Made by a program: the position numbers and the translations under genes
Shown here: positions 1 through 8,578 of the stretch, in pieces
Layout of the letters: each line of letters begins with the position of its first letter
How positions within the stretch are numbered: position 1 is the first letter of the stretch
Assembly (NCBI RefSeq): GCF_016746085.1
Contig: NZ_JAERTZ010000004.1
Coordinates: forward strand, 124,001 to 188,000
From: Zobellella iuensis
Lineage (GTDB): Bacteria; Pseudomonadota; Gammaproteobacteria; Enterobacterales; Aeromonadaceae
Direction of reading: 5' to 3'
Length of the DNA stretch: 64,000 bases
The notes under the pieces: generated by a model
Databases searched by the model: none
What the model was told of the DNA's origin: nothing
Seen by the model: only the letters and a program-made list of their open reading frames with translations

Positions 1-649
1 GGCCGATGCGATGGAACAGCGACAAGGCCGCCGCCAGGCTGCCGCCCAGCAACAGGGGCGCCAGCAGCCAACCCACCGGCTTGGCCCAGAAGGAAGGCGA
101 CAACAGCAGCACCGAATGGAACACCAGCAGCAGATAGACCGCCGCCATCAGCCGGTGGACCCTGAAAAAATAGCGATAGGGAAAACGCCGCCACAGCGCC
201 AGCCCGACCAGCAGCAGCAGCAGGGTAAAGGCCCAGGGGCCCGCCTCGGCGGCCAACCGGTGCCAGTCCGGCGGGGTCCCTTCCAGCGGACGGCTCCTGC
301 CCCCCTGGTGCGGCCCTATCAGCAGTTGCAGCTCCACCAGTGCCGGCGGCACCACCCGCAGCAGCCAGTGCAGCGCCCCGGCCGCCACACCGGCCAGCCC
401 CAGCCAGCGGTGCAGGCGGTAGTACTTGTCCAGCCCGCCCAGCCAGGCTTCCAGCTGCAGCGGCCGGGCGGCCAGCATGACGGTGACCGACAACAGGCCG
501 ATGGCCAGGATGCCGGTAAACTCGAGCAGCAGTCGCCGCAATGGCCAGAACAGGGCCGCCAGCGCCCCGGCCGGCAGGCTGAGCAGCCAGGCCAGGCCGA
601 GCAACAGCACCAGGCCGCCCAGTATCAGCTTCAGTCGGTTCAGTCCCAT
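1..649 (-). CDS. Ferric-reductase-like transmembrane protein (C-terminus outside window)
   Basis: I translated this directly from the reverse strand. It starts MGLNRLKLILGG and runs off the left edge, so only the N-terminal ~216 residues are seen. The visible part is almost all hydrophobic helices. Two helices carry paired histidines (HRWLGLAGVAAGALHWLL and, later, FRVHRLMAAVYLLLVFHS), the spacing expected for two b-type hemes in the ferric reductase transmembrane domain. In such families FAD- and NAD-binding domains follow, here beyond the edge. It would pass electrons across the inner membrane to ferric iron or another acceptor. The family is fairly clear from the histidine pattern; the substrate is unknown. 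Confidence 0.75.
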   Translation of the reverse strand, partial: MGLNRLKLILGGLVLLLGLAWLLSLPAGALAALFWPLRRLLLEFTGILAIGLLSVTVMLAARPLQLEAWLGGLDKYYRLHRWLGLAGVAAGALHWLLRVVPPALVELQLLIGPHQGGRSRPLEGTPPDWHRLAAEAGPWAFTLLLLLVGLALWRRFPYRYFFRVHRLMAAVYLLLVFHSVLLLSPSFWAKPVGWLLAPLLLGGSLAAALSLFHRIG

Positions 650-796
650 GCTCCCCCAGCCTCGGCGCTTGCTCCCATTCCTCCTAACTATAGGCGCCGC
701 CACGGCGACAGATGAAGCCGGATCCGGCCGCTCCTGCCCGCGACGCCGGCACCGGACAATCAAGACCCAAACAGAACCCGCGCCGCCATTTGGGCT

Positions 797-1216
797 TCAG
801 GTATCTTGCGTATCCGGCGGCCCCACCCACATAAAGGGGTTGTGCGCCACCTCCCACAAGTAACCGTCCGGATCGGCGAAATAGCCGGAATAGCCGCCCC
901 AGAACACCGCCTGCCCGGGCTTGACCAGGGTGGCGCCGGCGGCCACCGCCTCGGCCAGCAGCGCATCCACCGCCGCCGGCGAAGCGACATTGTGGGCCAG
1001 GCTGAAACCGGCGAAGCCATGGCCCTCGGCGGGCACGCCCGCGTCCTCGGCCAGGGCCTCGCGGCCGAACAACCCCAGCCAGCTGCCGTTCAGATTGAAA
1101 AAGGCCACGCTGGGCGGCGAGTCCAGCTGCGGCAGGCCGAGCGCCCGGTAAAAAGCCACGGCGCGGGCCAGGTCACGCACGCCCAGGGTGATCATACTGA
1201 TCCTTGGTTGCATCAT
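797..1216 (-). CDS. VOC (glyoxalase/dioxygenase fold) family protein
   Basis: A 139-residue protein of vicinal-oxygen-chelate type. It opens with the usual first strand and helix (ISMITLGVRDLARAVAFYRALG) and ends with the typical GYFADPDGYLWEVAHNP, whose glutamate is the common metal ligand. One VOC domain has two beta-alpha-beta-beta-beta repeats, and the length fits exactly. Members may be glyoxalases, dioxygenases or resistance proteins, and nothing here selects one. It is followed 6 bases upstream by the CSD-DUF1294 gene on the same strand, so the two may be cotranscribed. Confidence 0.8.
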   Translation of the reverse strand: MMQPRISMITLGVRDLARAVAFYRALGLPQLDSPPSVAFFNLNGSWLGLFGREALAEDAGVPAEGHGFAGFSLAHNVASPAAVDALLAEAVAAGATLVKPGQAVFWGGYSGYFADPDGYLWEVAHNPFMWVGPPDTQDT

Positions 1217-1222
1217 TCCTCC

Positions 1223-1825
1223 TCAATAAAGTCCGGACAGGCGATCCAGCCAGCCCCATCCGGGGTCGAACAACAGCCAGGCCAGCACGCCGACATTGGC
1301 GACCACCGACAACCAGAACACCAGTTGAAAGGAGGCTTTCCGCGACTTGTGCCTGAGCCTCCGCTGGGCCACCAGGGCACCGGGCCAGCCGCCAGCCAGC
1401 GCCAGCAGATGCAGGGTGCTTTCCCGGGTGCGCCACAGGTTCTGCCGGGCCGCCTGTTTGTCCAGCCCGTACATCCAGTAGGTGAACAGGCTCACGCCCG
1501 GATACAGCGCCACTACCCACCAGTCCAGCGCCCCCAGCCAGGCCAGGGCCGCCAGCAGGGTGATGAAAAACAGGAGAAACAGCGGATACAAGGGGCCCGC
1601 GGGTGCAGACTGCCCCTGCAACAACACCTGCTGAGCCTGCCGTCGCCCCCGCGCATCCCGGCCCAGTTCGTAACTGACCGCCTGCCGGTCGGCGGGCCGG
1701 CACTTGCCCGCCGCGAAGGCTTTGATATGCACGAACAGCGGCTCACCACCGCCTTCGGGGGTGATAAAGCCAAAACCCTGTTCATGTTTCCACTGGGTGA
1801 TGTGTCCCCGGTAACGCTTGCCCAT
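1223..1825 (-). CDS. Cold-shock domain protein with C-terminal DUF1294 membrane domain
   Basis: About 200 residues from the chosen ATG at 1825; a longer frame to 1885 exists, but its N-terminus looks non-coding. Residues 1-65 form a cold-shock (OB-fold) domain with the RNP-like stretch KHEQGFGFITPEGGGEPLFVH. The rest is the DUF1294 domain, with three or four membrane helices and the conserved YWMYGLDKQAARQNLWRT and HLLALAGGWPGAL segments. The family is widespread in proteobacteria and is presumed to be a membrane-anchored nucleic-acid binder of unknown role. Domain assignment is confident; function is not. Confidence 0.85.
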   Translation of the reverse strand: MGKRYRGHITQWKHEQGFGFITPEGGGEPLFVHIKAFAAGKCRPADRQAVSYELGRDARGRRQAQQVLLQGQSAPAGPLYPLFLLFFITLLAALAWLGALDWWVVALYPGVSLFTYWMYGLDKQAARQNLWRTRESTLHLLALAGGWPGALVAQRRLRHKSRKASFQLVFWLSVVANVGVLAWLLFDPGWGWLDRLSGLY

Positions 1826-1917
1826 CAAGGATATCCCCGCGTGTAACCCATTGCCGCACCATGCTGGCCGGCTGACTGCCACCAAGTCATAACCCCTCTC
1901 ATCCCAAACGAAAAAGG

Positions 1918-2466
1918 TTAAGGCTTAACGCATTGGGCCAACAGCTGTACAAAAAAGTCCCTGCCCCGGCGACGGGCAAACTCGATATTGCGCTCAGGAA
2001 TGGACTCGGGCTGGTCGTACTGGTCCAGGGCCTGCTCCATGCTGGCTTCGCGAATAATGTGCAGGGTGGGATAGGGCGAACGGTTGGTGTAGTTGGCCAC
2101 ATCATCCTGGGGTTCGCCTTCAAAGCAATAATCGGGATGAAAACTGGCCAGTTGATAACATCCCTCGTAGCCCTGTTCGCACAGCAGGGCGTCCGCCAGG
2201 TCCACCAGATCCAGGTAGGGGTAAAAGCCCTCAAAACCCCGCGGAATAATCAGCAGCGTGGTTTCCACCTCCGGCTGTTCGTCCAGCACATGGAATTCGG
2301 CCATCAGCGTCTCCAGTACCGCCGCCGGCTGCGGATCGTCAGTCATCACATAACGGATGCTGCCGCGCTCGACTTCCTGGCGGGCAAAGGGGCAGAGGTT
2401 GTATTTCATGATCACCTGCCTGACCCAGTTTTCGGTATGGGCGATGGGTTGCTGCTGTTCTGTCAT
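1918..2466 (-). CDS. DUF1415 domain protein
   Basis: About 182 residues from the ATG at 2466, which has an AGAGAG stretch just upstream; an in-frame GTG lies two codons earlier. The protein carries the features I associate with DUF1415: a TENWVRQVIMKYNLCPFARQ start with a conserved cysteine, the LLIIPRGFEGFYPYLDLVDLA middle and a YQLASFHPDYCFEG segment. It is cytoplasmic, with no signal or membrane helix. Its biochemical role is not known to me. It stands alone, with the next genes more than 100 bases away on both sides. Confidence 0.8.
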   Translation of the reverse strand: MTEQQQPIAHTENWVRQVIMKYNLCPFARQEVERGSIRYVMTDDPQPAAVLETLMAEFHVLDEQPEVETTLLIIPRGFEGFYPYLDLVDLADALLCEQGYEGCYQLASFHPDYCFEGEPQDDVANYTNRSPYPTLHIIREASMEQALDQYDQPESIPERNIEFARRRGRDFFVQLLAQCVKP

Positions 2467-2648
2467 TGACACTCTCTCTTGCTCTGTTGATAAAAGCCGG
2501 GCAACGGTACACCGCTGCCGCCAAAATCCGGCCCCGCGCCACCATCAACGGCGGTGCAGGTACGCCTTGCCGTCGCTGAAGGAACCGGGCTCCCTGTGCG
2601 GACGGGTTGCTAGAGTATAGGCAGCCCGGCCCGCCGGGCCAAAGCCCC

Positions 2649-3545
2649 CTACTCCGACAACCTCATGACCGGCTGTTGCCAGTGCTCGGCCACGAAGTCG
2701 ATAAAGGTGCGCACCAGGGGCTGCTGGTAGCTGCGCGACAGATATACCGCCCATACCCAGGCGGAAGGCGCCTGATAGTCCGCCAGCAGCGGCACCAGCT
2801 CGCCACGCTGCAGGTAGGGGTTGGCCAGGTCGCAGGGCAGCAGGGCGATGCCCAGGCCGCGGGCCGCGGCCCGGGCCAGCACGCCCATGTCGTCGGCGCC
2901 GAAGTTGCCGCTCACGGCCACCGCCAGCGGCTCGTCGCCCCGGTAAAAATCCCAGCGGGTGCCATCCAGATGCACCAGGCAGTTGTGTCCGGCCAGATCG
3001 TGCGGGTGTGCCGGCCGCCCGGCCCGGGCCAGGTAGCCGGGCGCGGCGCACAGGCAGGAGTCCACCCGCATCAGCCGGCGGGCGATCAGCTGGGGATCCG
3101 GCTGGCGGCTGAAGCGCAGGGCCACGTCCACCCGTTCGTCCACCAGGCGGGCGTTGCGATCCGACAGCAGCAGCTGGATCTGCACCCCGGGATGCAGCGC
3201 CAGAAAATCCTCCACCAGCTGGTAGAGCAGCTGCTGGCCCAGGCCGATGGGGCTGGCCACCCGGATGCGGCCGGCGAGCGCCTGGCCCCGGGGCCGGGTG
3301 CGGTTTTCCAGCTCACCGGCTTGGCTCAGCAGTTGTTCGCACAGGGGCAGGGCCGCCAGCCCGGCCTCGGTCAGGCTCACCCTGCGGGTGGTGCGGTGCA
3401 GCAGCCGCGCCTGCAACCAGGCTTCCACCTCGGTGATATGGCGCGACACCCGCACCCGGGTCAGGCCCAGCCGCTCCGCCGCCTGGGTAAAGCTGCCGCT
3501 GCCGGCCACCTCCACGAAACTGCGCACCGCTTCCAACCGATCCAT
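2649..3545 (-). CDS. LysR-family transcriptional regulator
   Basis: 298 residues from the ATG at 3545, preceded by GAGGGATGCC. The N-terminal winged helix-turn-helix reads MDRLEAVRSFVEVAGSGSF, then TQAAERLGLTRVRVSRHI, and is followed by the LysR substrate-binding domain (VASPIGLGQQLLYQLVEDF onward). It resembles the one-gene LysR regulators often annotated YafC/DsdC-like that control a divergent or nearby oxidoreductase. The divergent neighbour here is the DUF2946/PepSY pair, so that is the first target to test. The effector is unknown. Confidence 0.88.
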   Translation of the reverse strand: MDRLEAVRSFVEVAGSGSFTQAAERLGLTRVRVSRHITEVEAWLQARLLHRTTRRVSLTEAGLAALPLCEQLLSQAGELENRTRPRGQALAGRIRVASPIGLGQQLLYQLVEDFLALHPGVQIQLLLSDRNARLVDERVDVALRFSRQPDPQLIARRLMRVDSCLCAAPGYLARAGRPAHPHDLAGHNCLVHLDGTRWDFYRGDEPLAVAVSGNFGADDMGVLARAAARGLGIALLPCDLANPYLQRGELVPLLADYQAPSAWVWAVYLSRSYQQPLVRTFIDFVAEHWQQPVMRLSE

Positions 3546-3710
3546 GGCATCCCTCGGTAATTGGATCTTTTTATGAAACAAAGTCTCTTATTAGCGCCAT
3601 CATCTGCCGTTGTACAGCACTCATTGCCTGGCCCGAGCGGTGCAGTGCCTATGGCGCAATAGCAAAGGGGTCTTTAGAATGGCCGCCTGCTACCGAGGAG
3701 AGCCCACGGA

Positions 3711-4133
3711 TTGGACGCCGCCCGCCATCATCAGCCCGATCACCGCCAGCGCCTTGCCGCCTGGCTGGGCCTGCTGGCGACCCTGCTGCTCTACCTGGCA
3801 CCCCTGGCCTCCCAGGCCCTGGCCCGGCACCACAACCTCCATGGCGGCCACCAGGGGCATCATCATGCTCCGGCCCAGCCCACGGCAGCGCACCATGGCG
3901 CCCACCAGGGGCACCCTGCCCAGCCCGCACCCCAGCACCATGGCGGCCATGGCATGGCCCACGAGCTGTGCGGCTACTGCACCCTGCTGGGCCAGCTGTC
4001 CTGGCTGGGGCCGGCGCAGCGCCTCGCCCTGGCGCTGGCCCACCCGGGCCGGGCACAGCCCCCGCTGCCGCCGCCGGCCATCTTCCCTGCCCTTCCCCGT
4101 CCTCCCTTCCAGGCGCGGGCACCACCCGGCTGA
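3711..4133 (+). CDS. DUF2946-type histidine-rich membrane protein
   Basis: 140 residues beginning at a TTG codon (3711) with a clean GAGGAG site at 3695-3700; no ATG suits as well. One hydrophobic segment (AAWLGLLATLLLYLAPLASQALA) is followed by a histidine-rich loop with many HH pairs and then HELCGYCTLLG, the cysteine motif typical of DUF2946. Such proteins sit beside copper- or iron-related membrane genes and may bind metal at the outer face of the inner membrane. It precedes the PepSY protein on the same strand, which supports a metal-related role. The exact reaction is unknown. Confidence 0.72.
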   Translation: MDAARHHQPDHRQRLAAWLGLLATLLLYLAPLASQALARHHNLHGGHQGHHHAPAQPTAAHHGAHQGHPAQPAPQHHGGHGMAHELCGYCTLLGQLSWLGPAQRLALALAHPGRAQPPLPPPAIFPALPRPPFQARAPPG

Positions 4134-4267
4134 ACCGCTAAAACCGCCATTGCCGGCCCCAGGGGCCGGCCCGACAGCCAATACCGGGAGCCGGCCGCCG
4201 ATGCGTGCCTGGCTCGCGCCCGCGTGCGCCCGAGAGCAGGCGCGCGCAAACAGAACAGGAAGACATA

Positions 4268-5656
4268 ATGTCGACAGCAACACGTCAAACCACCAAAGGC
4301 GCCCTGCTCGCCTTTCTCACCCGCCTGCACTTCTACATAGGGCTGCTGGTGGGGCCCTTTATCCTGGTGGCCGCCCTCACCGGGACCCTCTATGTGCTCA
4401 GCCCCCAGCTGGAGGCGCGGCTTTACGCCAAGCAACTGACCGCCGACGCGACCGGCACCCCGCACTCCCTGGCCGAACAGATCACCGCCGCCCAGGCCGT
4501 GGCCGGGGAGGACGACCGGCTGTTCGCCGTGCGCCCCGCGCCGCACGCCGGCAGCACCACCCGGGTGATGTTCAGCCGGCCCGGCCTCGGCGAGTCCGAA
4601 AGCCACGCCGTGTTTGTCGACCCCGTCACCCTCGCCATCCAGGGCGAACTGACGGTGTACGGCACCAGCGGCATACTGCCGTTTCGCATCACCCTCGACT
4701 ACCTGCACCGCAACCTGATGCTGGGGGACTTTGGCCGCCACTACAGCGAGCTGGCGGCGTCCTGGTTGTGGGTGGCCGCCCTCGGCGGCATGGCGCTCTG
4801 GCTGCTGGGTGGCCGCCCGAGCAAGGCGGCCGCAAGCCGCGGCGGCACCATGCGGCTGCGCCGGCTGCACGGCCTGACCGGGCTGTGGATCCTCCTCGGC
4901 CTGCTGTTCTTCTCCGCCACCGGCCTGACCTGGTCGAAGTGGGCCGGAGACCGCATCGGCGCCCTGCGCACCACCATGGGCTGGGTGACGCCGTCGGTGT
5001 CGCTGCAGCTGGACACCGCCACCCTGGCCGCCGGCGCTCACACCGGGCACGACCACGGCCATGGCCCGGCACCCGCCGCCGGGGCGACCGGGCTGGCCGA
5101 GCCGGCCCTGTTCGACACCGTCTTGGCGACGGCCAGGGCGGCGGGCATCGACGCCGACATCATCGAGATCCGCCCCGCCAGAAGCGCGGACAGCGCCTGG
5201 ATGGTGCGCGAAGTGGACCGCTCCTGGCCCACCCAGGTCGACACCCTCGCCATCGATCCCGCCAGCCTGCAGGTGACCAGCCGCGCCGACTTCGCCGAGT
5301 TTCCGCTGGTGGCCAAGCTGATCCGCTGGGGCATAGATGCCCATATGGGCATACTGTTCGGCCTGGCCAACCAGCTGTTGCTGGCCGCCTTCGGGCTGGC
5401 GCTGTCGTGCATGATAGTGCTGGGCTACCTGGCCTGGTGGCGGCGACGCCCGGCGGCCGGCAGCCTGCAACCCCTGCTGCAGGCCTGGCAACGGCTGGGC
5501 CCCGCCACCCGCGCCGCCAGCCTGGCGCTGGCCGCCGCCCTGGGCTGGTGCCTGCCGGTGCTGGGCGCCAGCCTGCTGCTATTCCTGCTGGTCGACCTGC
5601 TGCGCTGGCGGCGCGCCCGCCAGGCCGCGCCCCTGCCGGCCGGCACCACCGACTGA
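4268..5656 (+). CDS. PepSY-associated transmembrane protein (iron/siderophore-type reductase)
   Basis: 462 residues from the ATG at 4268, preceded by AGGAAG. It has the four-helix PepSY_TM layout: helix 1 LHFYIGLLVGPFILVAALTG, a periplasmic PepSY region, paired helices near YSELAASWLWVAALGGMA and LHGLTGLWILLGLLFFSATG, a second periplasmic stretch with a histidine-rich patch (HTGHDHGHG), then ANQLLLAAFGLALSCMIVLGY. Family members, including FpvG- and PiuB-like proteins, act next to TonB receptors in iron release or reduction. With the DUF2946 gene upstream it probably handles a metal at the inner membrane. Iron versus copper cannot be decided here. Confidence 0.82.
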   Translation: MSTATRQTTKGALLAFLTRLHFYIGLLVGPFILVAALTGTLYVLSPQLEARLYAKQLTADATGTPHSLAEQITAAQAVAGEDDRLFAVRPAPHAGSTTRVMFSRPGLGESESHAVFVDPVTLAIQGELTVYGTSGILPFRITLDYLHRNLMLGDFGRHYSELAASWLWVAALGGMALWLLGGRPSKAAASRGGTMRLRRLHGLTGLWILLGLLFFSATGLTWSKWAGDRIGALRTTMGWVTPSVSLQLDTATLAAGAHTGHDHGHGPAPAAGATGLAEPALFDTVLATARAAGIDADIIEIRPARSADSAWMVREVDRSWPTQVDTLAIDPASLQVTSRADFAEFPLVAKLIRWGIDAHMGILFGLANQLLLAAFGLALSCMIVLGYLAWWRRRPAAGSLQPLLQAWQRLGPATRAASLALAAALGWCLPVLGASLLLFLLVDLLRWRRARQAAPLPAGTTD

Positions 5657-6001
5657 TCGCCTTGTTGGCGGTGTAATAACGGCGGGCCCGGGCCCGCCGT
5701 GGCTTGATTGCCAAAGCCCCGTCCGTTTCTCAGCCAGCTATTGCTCAGCAGATACCTCGGTTTAATTACTGTCATCTCCGCGAAGGCGGAGATCCATGGC
5801 CTATGGCTCTGGACTCCCGCCTTCGCGGGAGTGACCACAGCGAAATACGAAGGTTGGCCAGCGGTCTGCGGTCGACCCGGGCCCGCCGTTTTTTGTCCTT
5901 ATTGGTTCGAATTAAGAAACAATCTGCTTCATATCAGACGATTTATCTGCCCATATCGATTCAATACACTGCCACCATCAACCATGAGAGGAGAGTTCGA
6001 G
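5657..6001. other. Intergenic stretch with paired palindromic repeat
   Basis: Between the PepSY gene and the NAD(P)H-binding gene. It holds a GC-rich GCGGGCCCGGGCCCGC hairpin just after the PepSY stop (about 5682-5697), the 65-bp paired repeat at 5771-5835, and an AT-rich promoter-like stretch around 5910-5980. I see no open reading frame that looks real and no RNA gene. Confidence 0.6.
5771..5835. repeat. Head-to-head pair of 26-nt palindromic units, copy 1
   Basis: Left unit 5771-5796 (core CTCCGCGAAGGCGGAG), a 13-nt spacer, then an inverted unit 5810-5835 (core CTCCCGCCTTCGCGGGAG). The ends are GTCA...TCCA and TGGA...TGAC. The same 26-13-26 arrangement recurs at 46566-46630, and related units lie at 35010-35103 and 6667-6692. 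Sequence to the right (about 5836-5860) also resembles that to the right of the 46566 copy. This is a REP/BIME-like interspersed element. Confidence 0.85.
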
Positions 6002-6634
6002 ATGAAGATTGCGGTATTGGGCGCCACCGGCTGGATTGGCGGAACAGTGGCGGCGGAAGTACAACAACGGGGCCACGAACTGATCGCCCTGGTGCGCGAC
6101 CCGGCCAAATTCACCCTGGATGCGGAAGCCCGCCGGGCCGACAGCCTGGATCCGGCCTCGCTGGCGCAGGCGCTGGAGGGCGTGGAGCTGCTGATCGCCA
6201 GCATCGGCGGCCGCGCCAGCGGCCGGCACGACATGGTGGCCGAGAGCGCCCGCGCGCTGTTGGAAGCGCTGCCCCGCACCGGGGTCAAGCGCCTGCTGTG
6301 GGTGGGCGGCGCCGGCAGCCTGGAAGTGGCCCCGGGCACCACCCTGCTGAGCCTGCCGGACTTTCCCGCCGAGTACAAAGACGAAGCCCTGGCCCAGGGC
6401 CAGGCGCTGGACGTATTCTGCCACGCCGACACCCCGGTGGACTGGACCTTCGTCAGCCCCGCCGCCGAGATCTTCCCCGGCGAGCGCAGCGGACACTACC
6501 GGCTGGGCGGCGACCAGCTGCTGACCGACGCCGAGGGCCACTCCCGCATCAGCGTGCAGGACTATGCCAAAGCGCTGGTGGACGAGGCGGAAGCCGGCCA
6601 GCACCCCCGCCGGCGCATCGGCGTGGCCTACTGA
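6002..6634 (+). CDS. NAD(P)H-binding (NmrA/atypical SDR) protein
   Basis: 210 residues from the ATG at 6002, preceded by AGGAGAG. The N-terminus has the dinucleotide-binding glycine motif GATGWIGG, and the central region has VKRLLWVGGAGSLEVAPG, typical of the YwnB/NmrA-like atypical short-chain dehydrogenases. Residues such as FVSPAAEIFPGERSGHYRLG match the family's C-terminal half. It probably senses redox state or reduces a small substrate in the cytoplasm. It is a single gene facing a convergent ABC transporter. The substrate is unknown. Confidence 0.82.
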   Translation: MKIAVLGATGWIGGTVAAEVQQRGHELIALVRDPAKFTLDAEARRADSLDPASLAQALEGVELLIASIGGRASGRHDMVAESARALLEALPRTGVKRLLWVGGAGSLEVAPGTTLLSLPDFPAEYKDEALAQGQALDVFCHADTPVDWTFVSPAAEIFPGERSGHYRLGGDQLLTDAEGHSRISVQDYAKALVDEAEAGQHPRRRIGVAY

Positions 6635-6666
6635 ACGGCGAGCCGTATCCCATCCTTTACCCAGGG

Positions 6667-6692
6667 GTCATGCCCGCGAAAGCGGGCAGACC
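6667..6692. repeat. Single palindromic repeat unit between convergent genes
   Basis: One 26-nt unit with core TGCCCGCGAAAGCGGGCA and the same GTCA start as the paired repeats. It lies in the 63-base gap between two converging genes, so its hairpin could also act as a two-way terminator. Confidence 0.65.
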
Positions 6693-6697
6693 CTCGC

Positions 6698-8500
6698 CTA
6701 CGAGGCCAGTGCCTCCCGCTGCCGCTGTTGCTGCTGGAGCTGCCACATCTGGGCGTAGCTGCCGCCCTGGGCCAGCAGCGCGGCATGGGTGCCCTGCTCT
6801 ATGATGCGGCCGTCCTGCATCACCAGGATATGATCGGCGTCCACTATGGTGGACAGCCGGTGGGCGATGACCAGGCTGCTCTGGCCGCGGGACAGCTCGC
6901 GGATGGCCTGCAGAATGCTTTGCTCGGCGCGGCTGTCCAGCGACGAGGTGGCCTCGTCGAACACCAGTATCGGCGGCCGCTTGAGGATGGTGCGAGCGAT
7001 GGCCACCCGCTGCTTTTCGCCGCCGCTGAGCTTGAGCCCGCGCTCGCCCACCAGGGTGTTGCCCCCTTCCGGCAGTTTGGCGATAAAGCCGTCCAGGTGC
7101 GCCAGGCGGATGGCCTCGTTCACCTCTTCGTCGGTGGCGTCTATGCGGCCGTAGCGGACATTGTCGTAAATGGAGGCGTTGAACAGCACCGTGTCCTGCG
7201 GCACTATGCCGATGGCCCGGCGCAGCGAGGCCTGGCTGACGGTGCGGATGTCCTGGCCGTCGATCAGCACGGCGCCCTGGTCCACGTCGTAGAAGCGGAA
7301 CAGCAGCTTGACCAGGGTGGATTTGCCCGAGCCGCTGGCCCCCACCACCGCCAGCTTCTGCCGGGGCCGCAGGGTGAAGCTCACCCCGTCCAGTATCTGC
7401 CGGTCCGTACCATAACCGAAACTCACCCCGCGAAACTCGATCTCGCCCCGCGACACCCGCAGTTCCGGCGCCGCCGGCGCATCCTTGATGTTGGGCTCCC
7501 GGCGCAGCAGCGCGAACATGCGCTCGATATTGGCCAGCGACCCCTTCATCTCCCGGTAGATAAAGCCGAGGAAGTTGAGCGGCATAAACAGCTGCATCAT
7601 AAAGGCGTTGATCAGCACGAAGTCGCCCAGAGTCATGCTGCCCTGCACCACGTGCTGGCCGGCCAGCACCATCATGGCGGTCATCGCCAGGGCGATGATC
7701 AGCGCCTGGCCGCCGTTGAGCGCGAACAGGGTCAGCCGGTTCTTGCGCCGGGCCTGCTCCCACTCGGCCAGATCCTTGTCGTAACGCTCGGCCTCGAAGC
7801 CCTCGTTGTTGAAGTATTTGACCGTTTCGAAGTTGAGCAGGCTGTCCACCGCCCGGGAGTGGGTTTGCGAGTCCGCCTTGTTAGCGGCGCGCACATAGCC
7901 GGTGCGCCAGTCGGTGGCCAGCACCGACCAGGCCACGTACAGCACCACCGCCACCAGGGTAATAAGCGCGAACCAGGCCGAATAGTTGAACAACAACAGC
8001 CCCACCACCAGGCCGATTTCCAGCAGGGTGGGCACTATGTTGAACACCATAAAGCGCAGCAGAAAGCCCACCCCGGTCACGCCCCGCTCTATGTCCCGCG
8101 ACAGGCCGCCGGTGCTGCGGTTGAGGTGAAAGTCCAGCTCCAGCCGGTGCAGGTGGTTGAACACCCCGAGGCCGATGCGGCGCATGGCCCGCTCGGTAAC
8201 CCGGCCGAACAGGGCGTCGCGGATTTCGCCGAACAGCACGTTGGCGAGGCGCGCGGCGCCGTAGGCCAGCAGCAACCCGAGCGGCAGCACCAGCACCGGG
8301 TTGGCGGCGGCGTCCATGGCGTCCACCGCGTATTTGAGCAGAAAGGGCAGGCCCACGCTGGCCAGCTTGGCCGCCACCAGGCAGAGCAGGGCCAGGGCGA
8401 TGCGGCCCTTGTAGTCCAGCAGGTAGGGAATAAGGGTGTTGAGGGTGCGGACATTGAACGGGGTTTCGTCCATATCCGGATGCCAGGAGCCGTGTCGCAT
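6698..8500 (-). CDS. Atm1-type ABC exporter (membrane and ATPase domains fused)
   Basis: 600 residues. The first ~300 form the six-helix exporter domain, with the Atm1-type THSRAVDSLLNFETVKYFNNE. The ATPase domain has Walker A GASGSGKST, signature LSGGEKQR and Walker B ILVFDEATSSLD, then the H-loop VIAHRLST. The substrate is likely a glutathione conjugate or heavy-metal-glutathione complex, as for mitochondrial Atm1 and bacterial homologues. It acts as a homodimer in the inner membrane. The start at 8500 is the first in-frame ATG; 8473 is an alternative. It stands alone between converging and diverging neighbours. Confidence 0.9.
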   Translation of the reverse strand: MRHGSWHPDMDETPFNVRTLNTLIPYLLDYKGRIALALLCLVAAKLASVGLPFLLKYAVDAMDAAANPVLVLPLGLLLAYGAARLANVLFGEIRDALFGRVTERAMRRIGLGVFNHLHRLELDFHLNRSTGGLSRDIERGVTGVGFLLRFMVFNIVPTLLEIGLVVGLLLFNYSAWFALITLVAVVLYVAWSVLATDWRTGYVRAANKADSQTHSRAVDSLLNFETVKYFNNEGFEAERYDKDLAEWEQARRKNRLTLFALNGGQALIIALAMTAMMVLAGQHVVQGSMTLGDFVLINAFMMQLFMPLNFLGFIYREMKGSLANIERMFALLRREPNIKDAPAAPELRVSRGEIEFRGVSFGYGTDRQILDGVSFTLRPRQKLAVVGASGSGKSTLVKLLFRFYDVDQGAVLIDGQDIRTVSQASLRRAIGIVPQDTVLFNASIYDNVRYGRIDATDEEVNEAIRLAHLDGFIAKLPEGGNTLVGERGLKLSGGEKQRVAIARTILKRPPILVFDEATSSLDSRAEQSILQAIRELSRGQSSLVIAHRLSTIVDADHILVMQDGRIIEQGTHAALLAQGGSYAQMWQLQQQQRQREALAS

Positions 8501-8578
8501 GGGTCAACCTGTAAAGGCAGAAAGGGAATGGGTGCATCATAACGCCTGCCAGGCCCCGAGGATAACCTCAACCGCCCG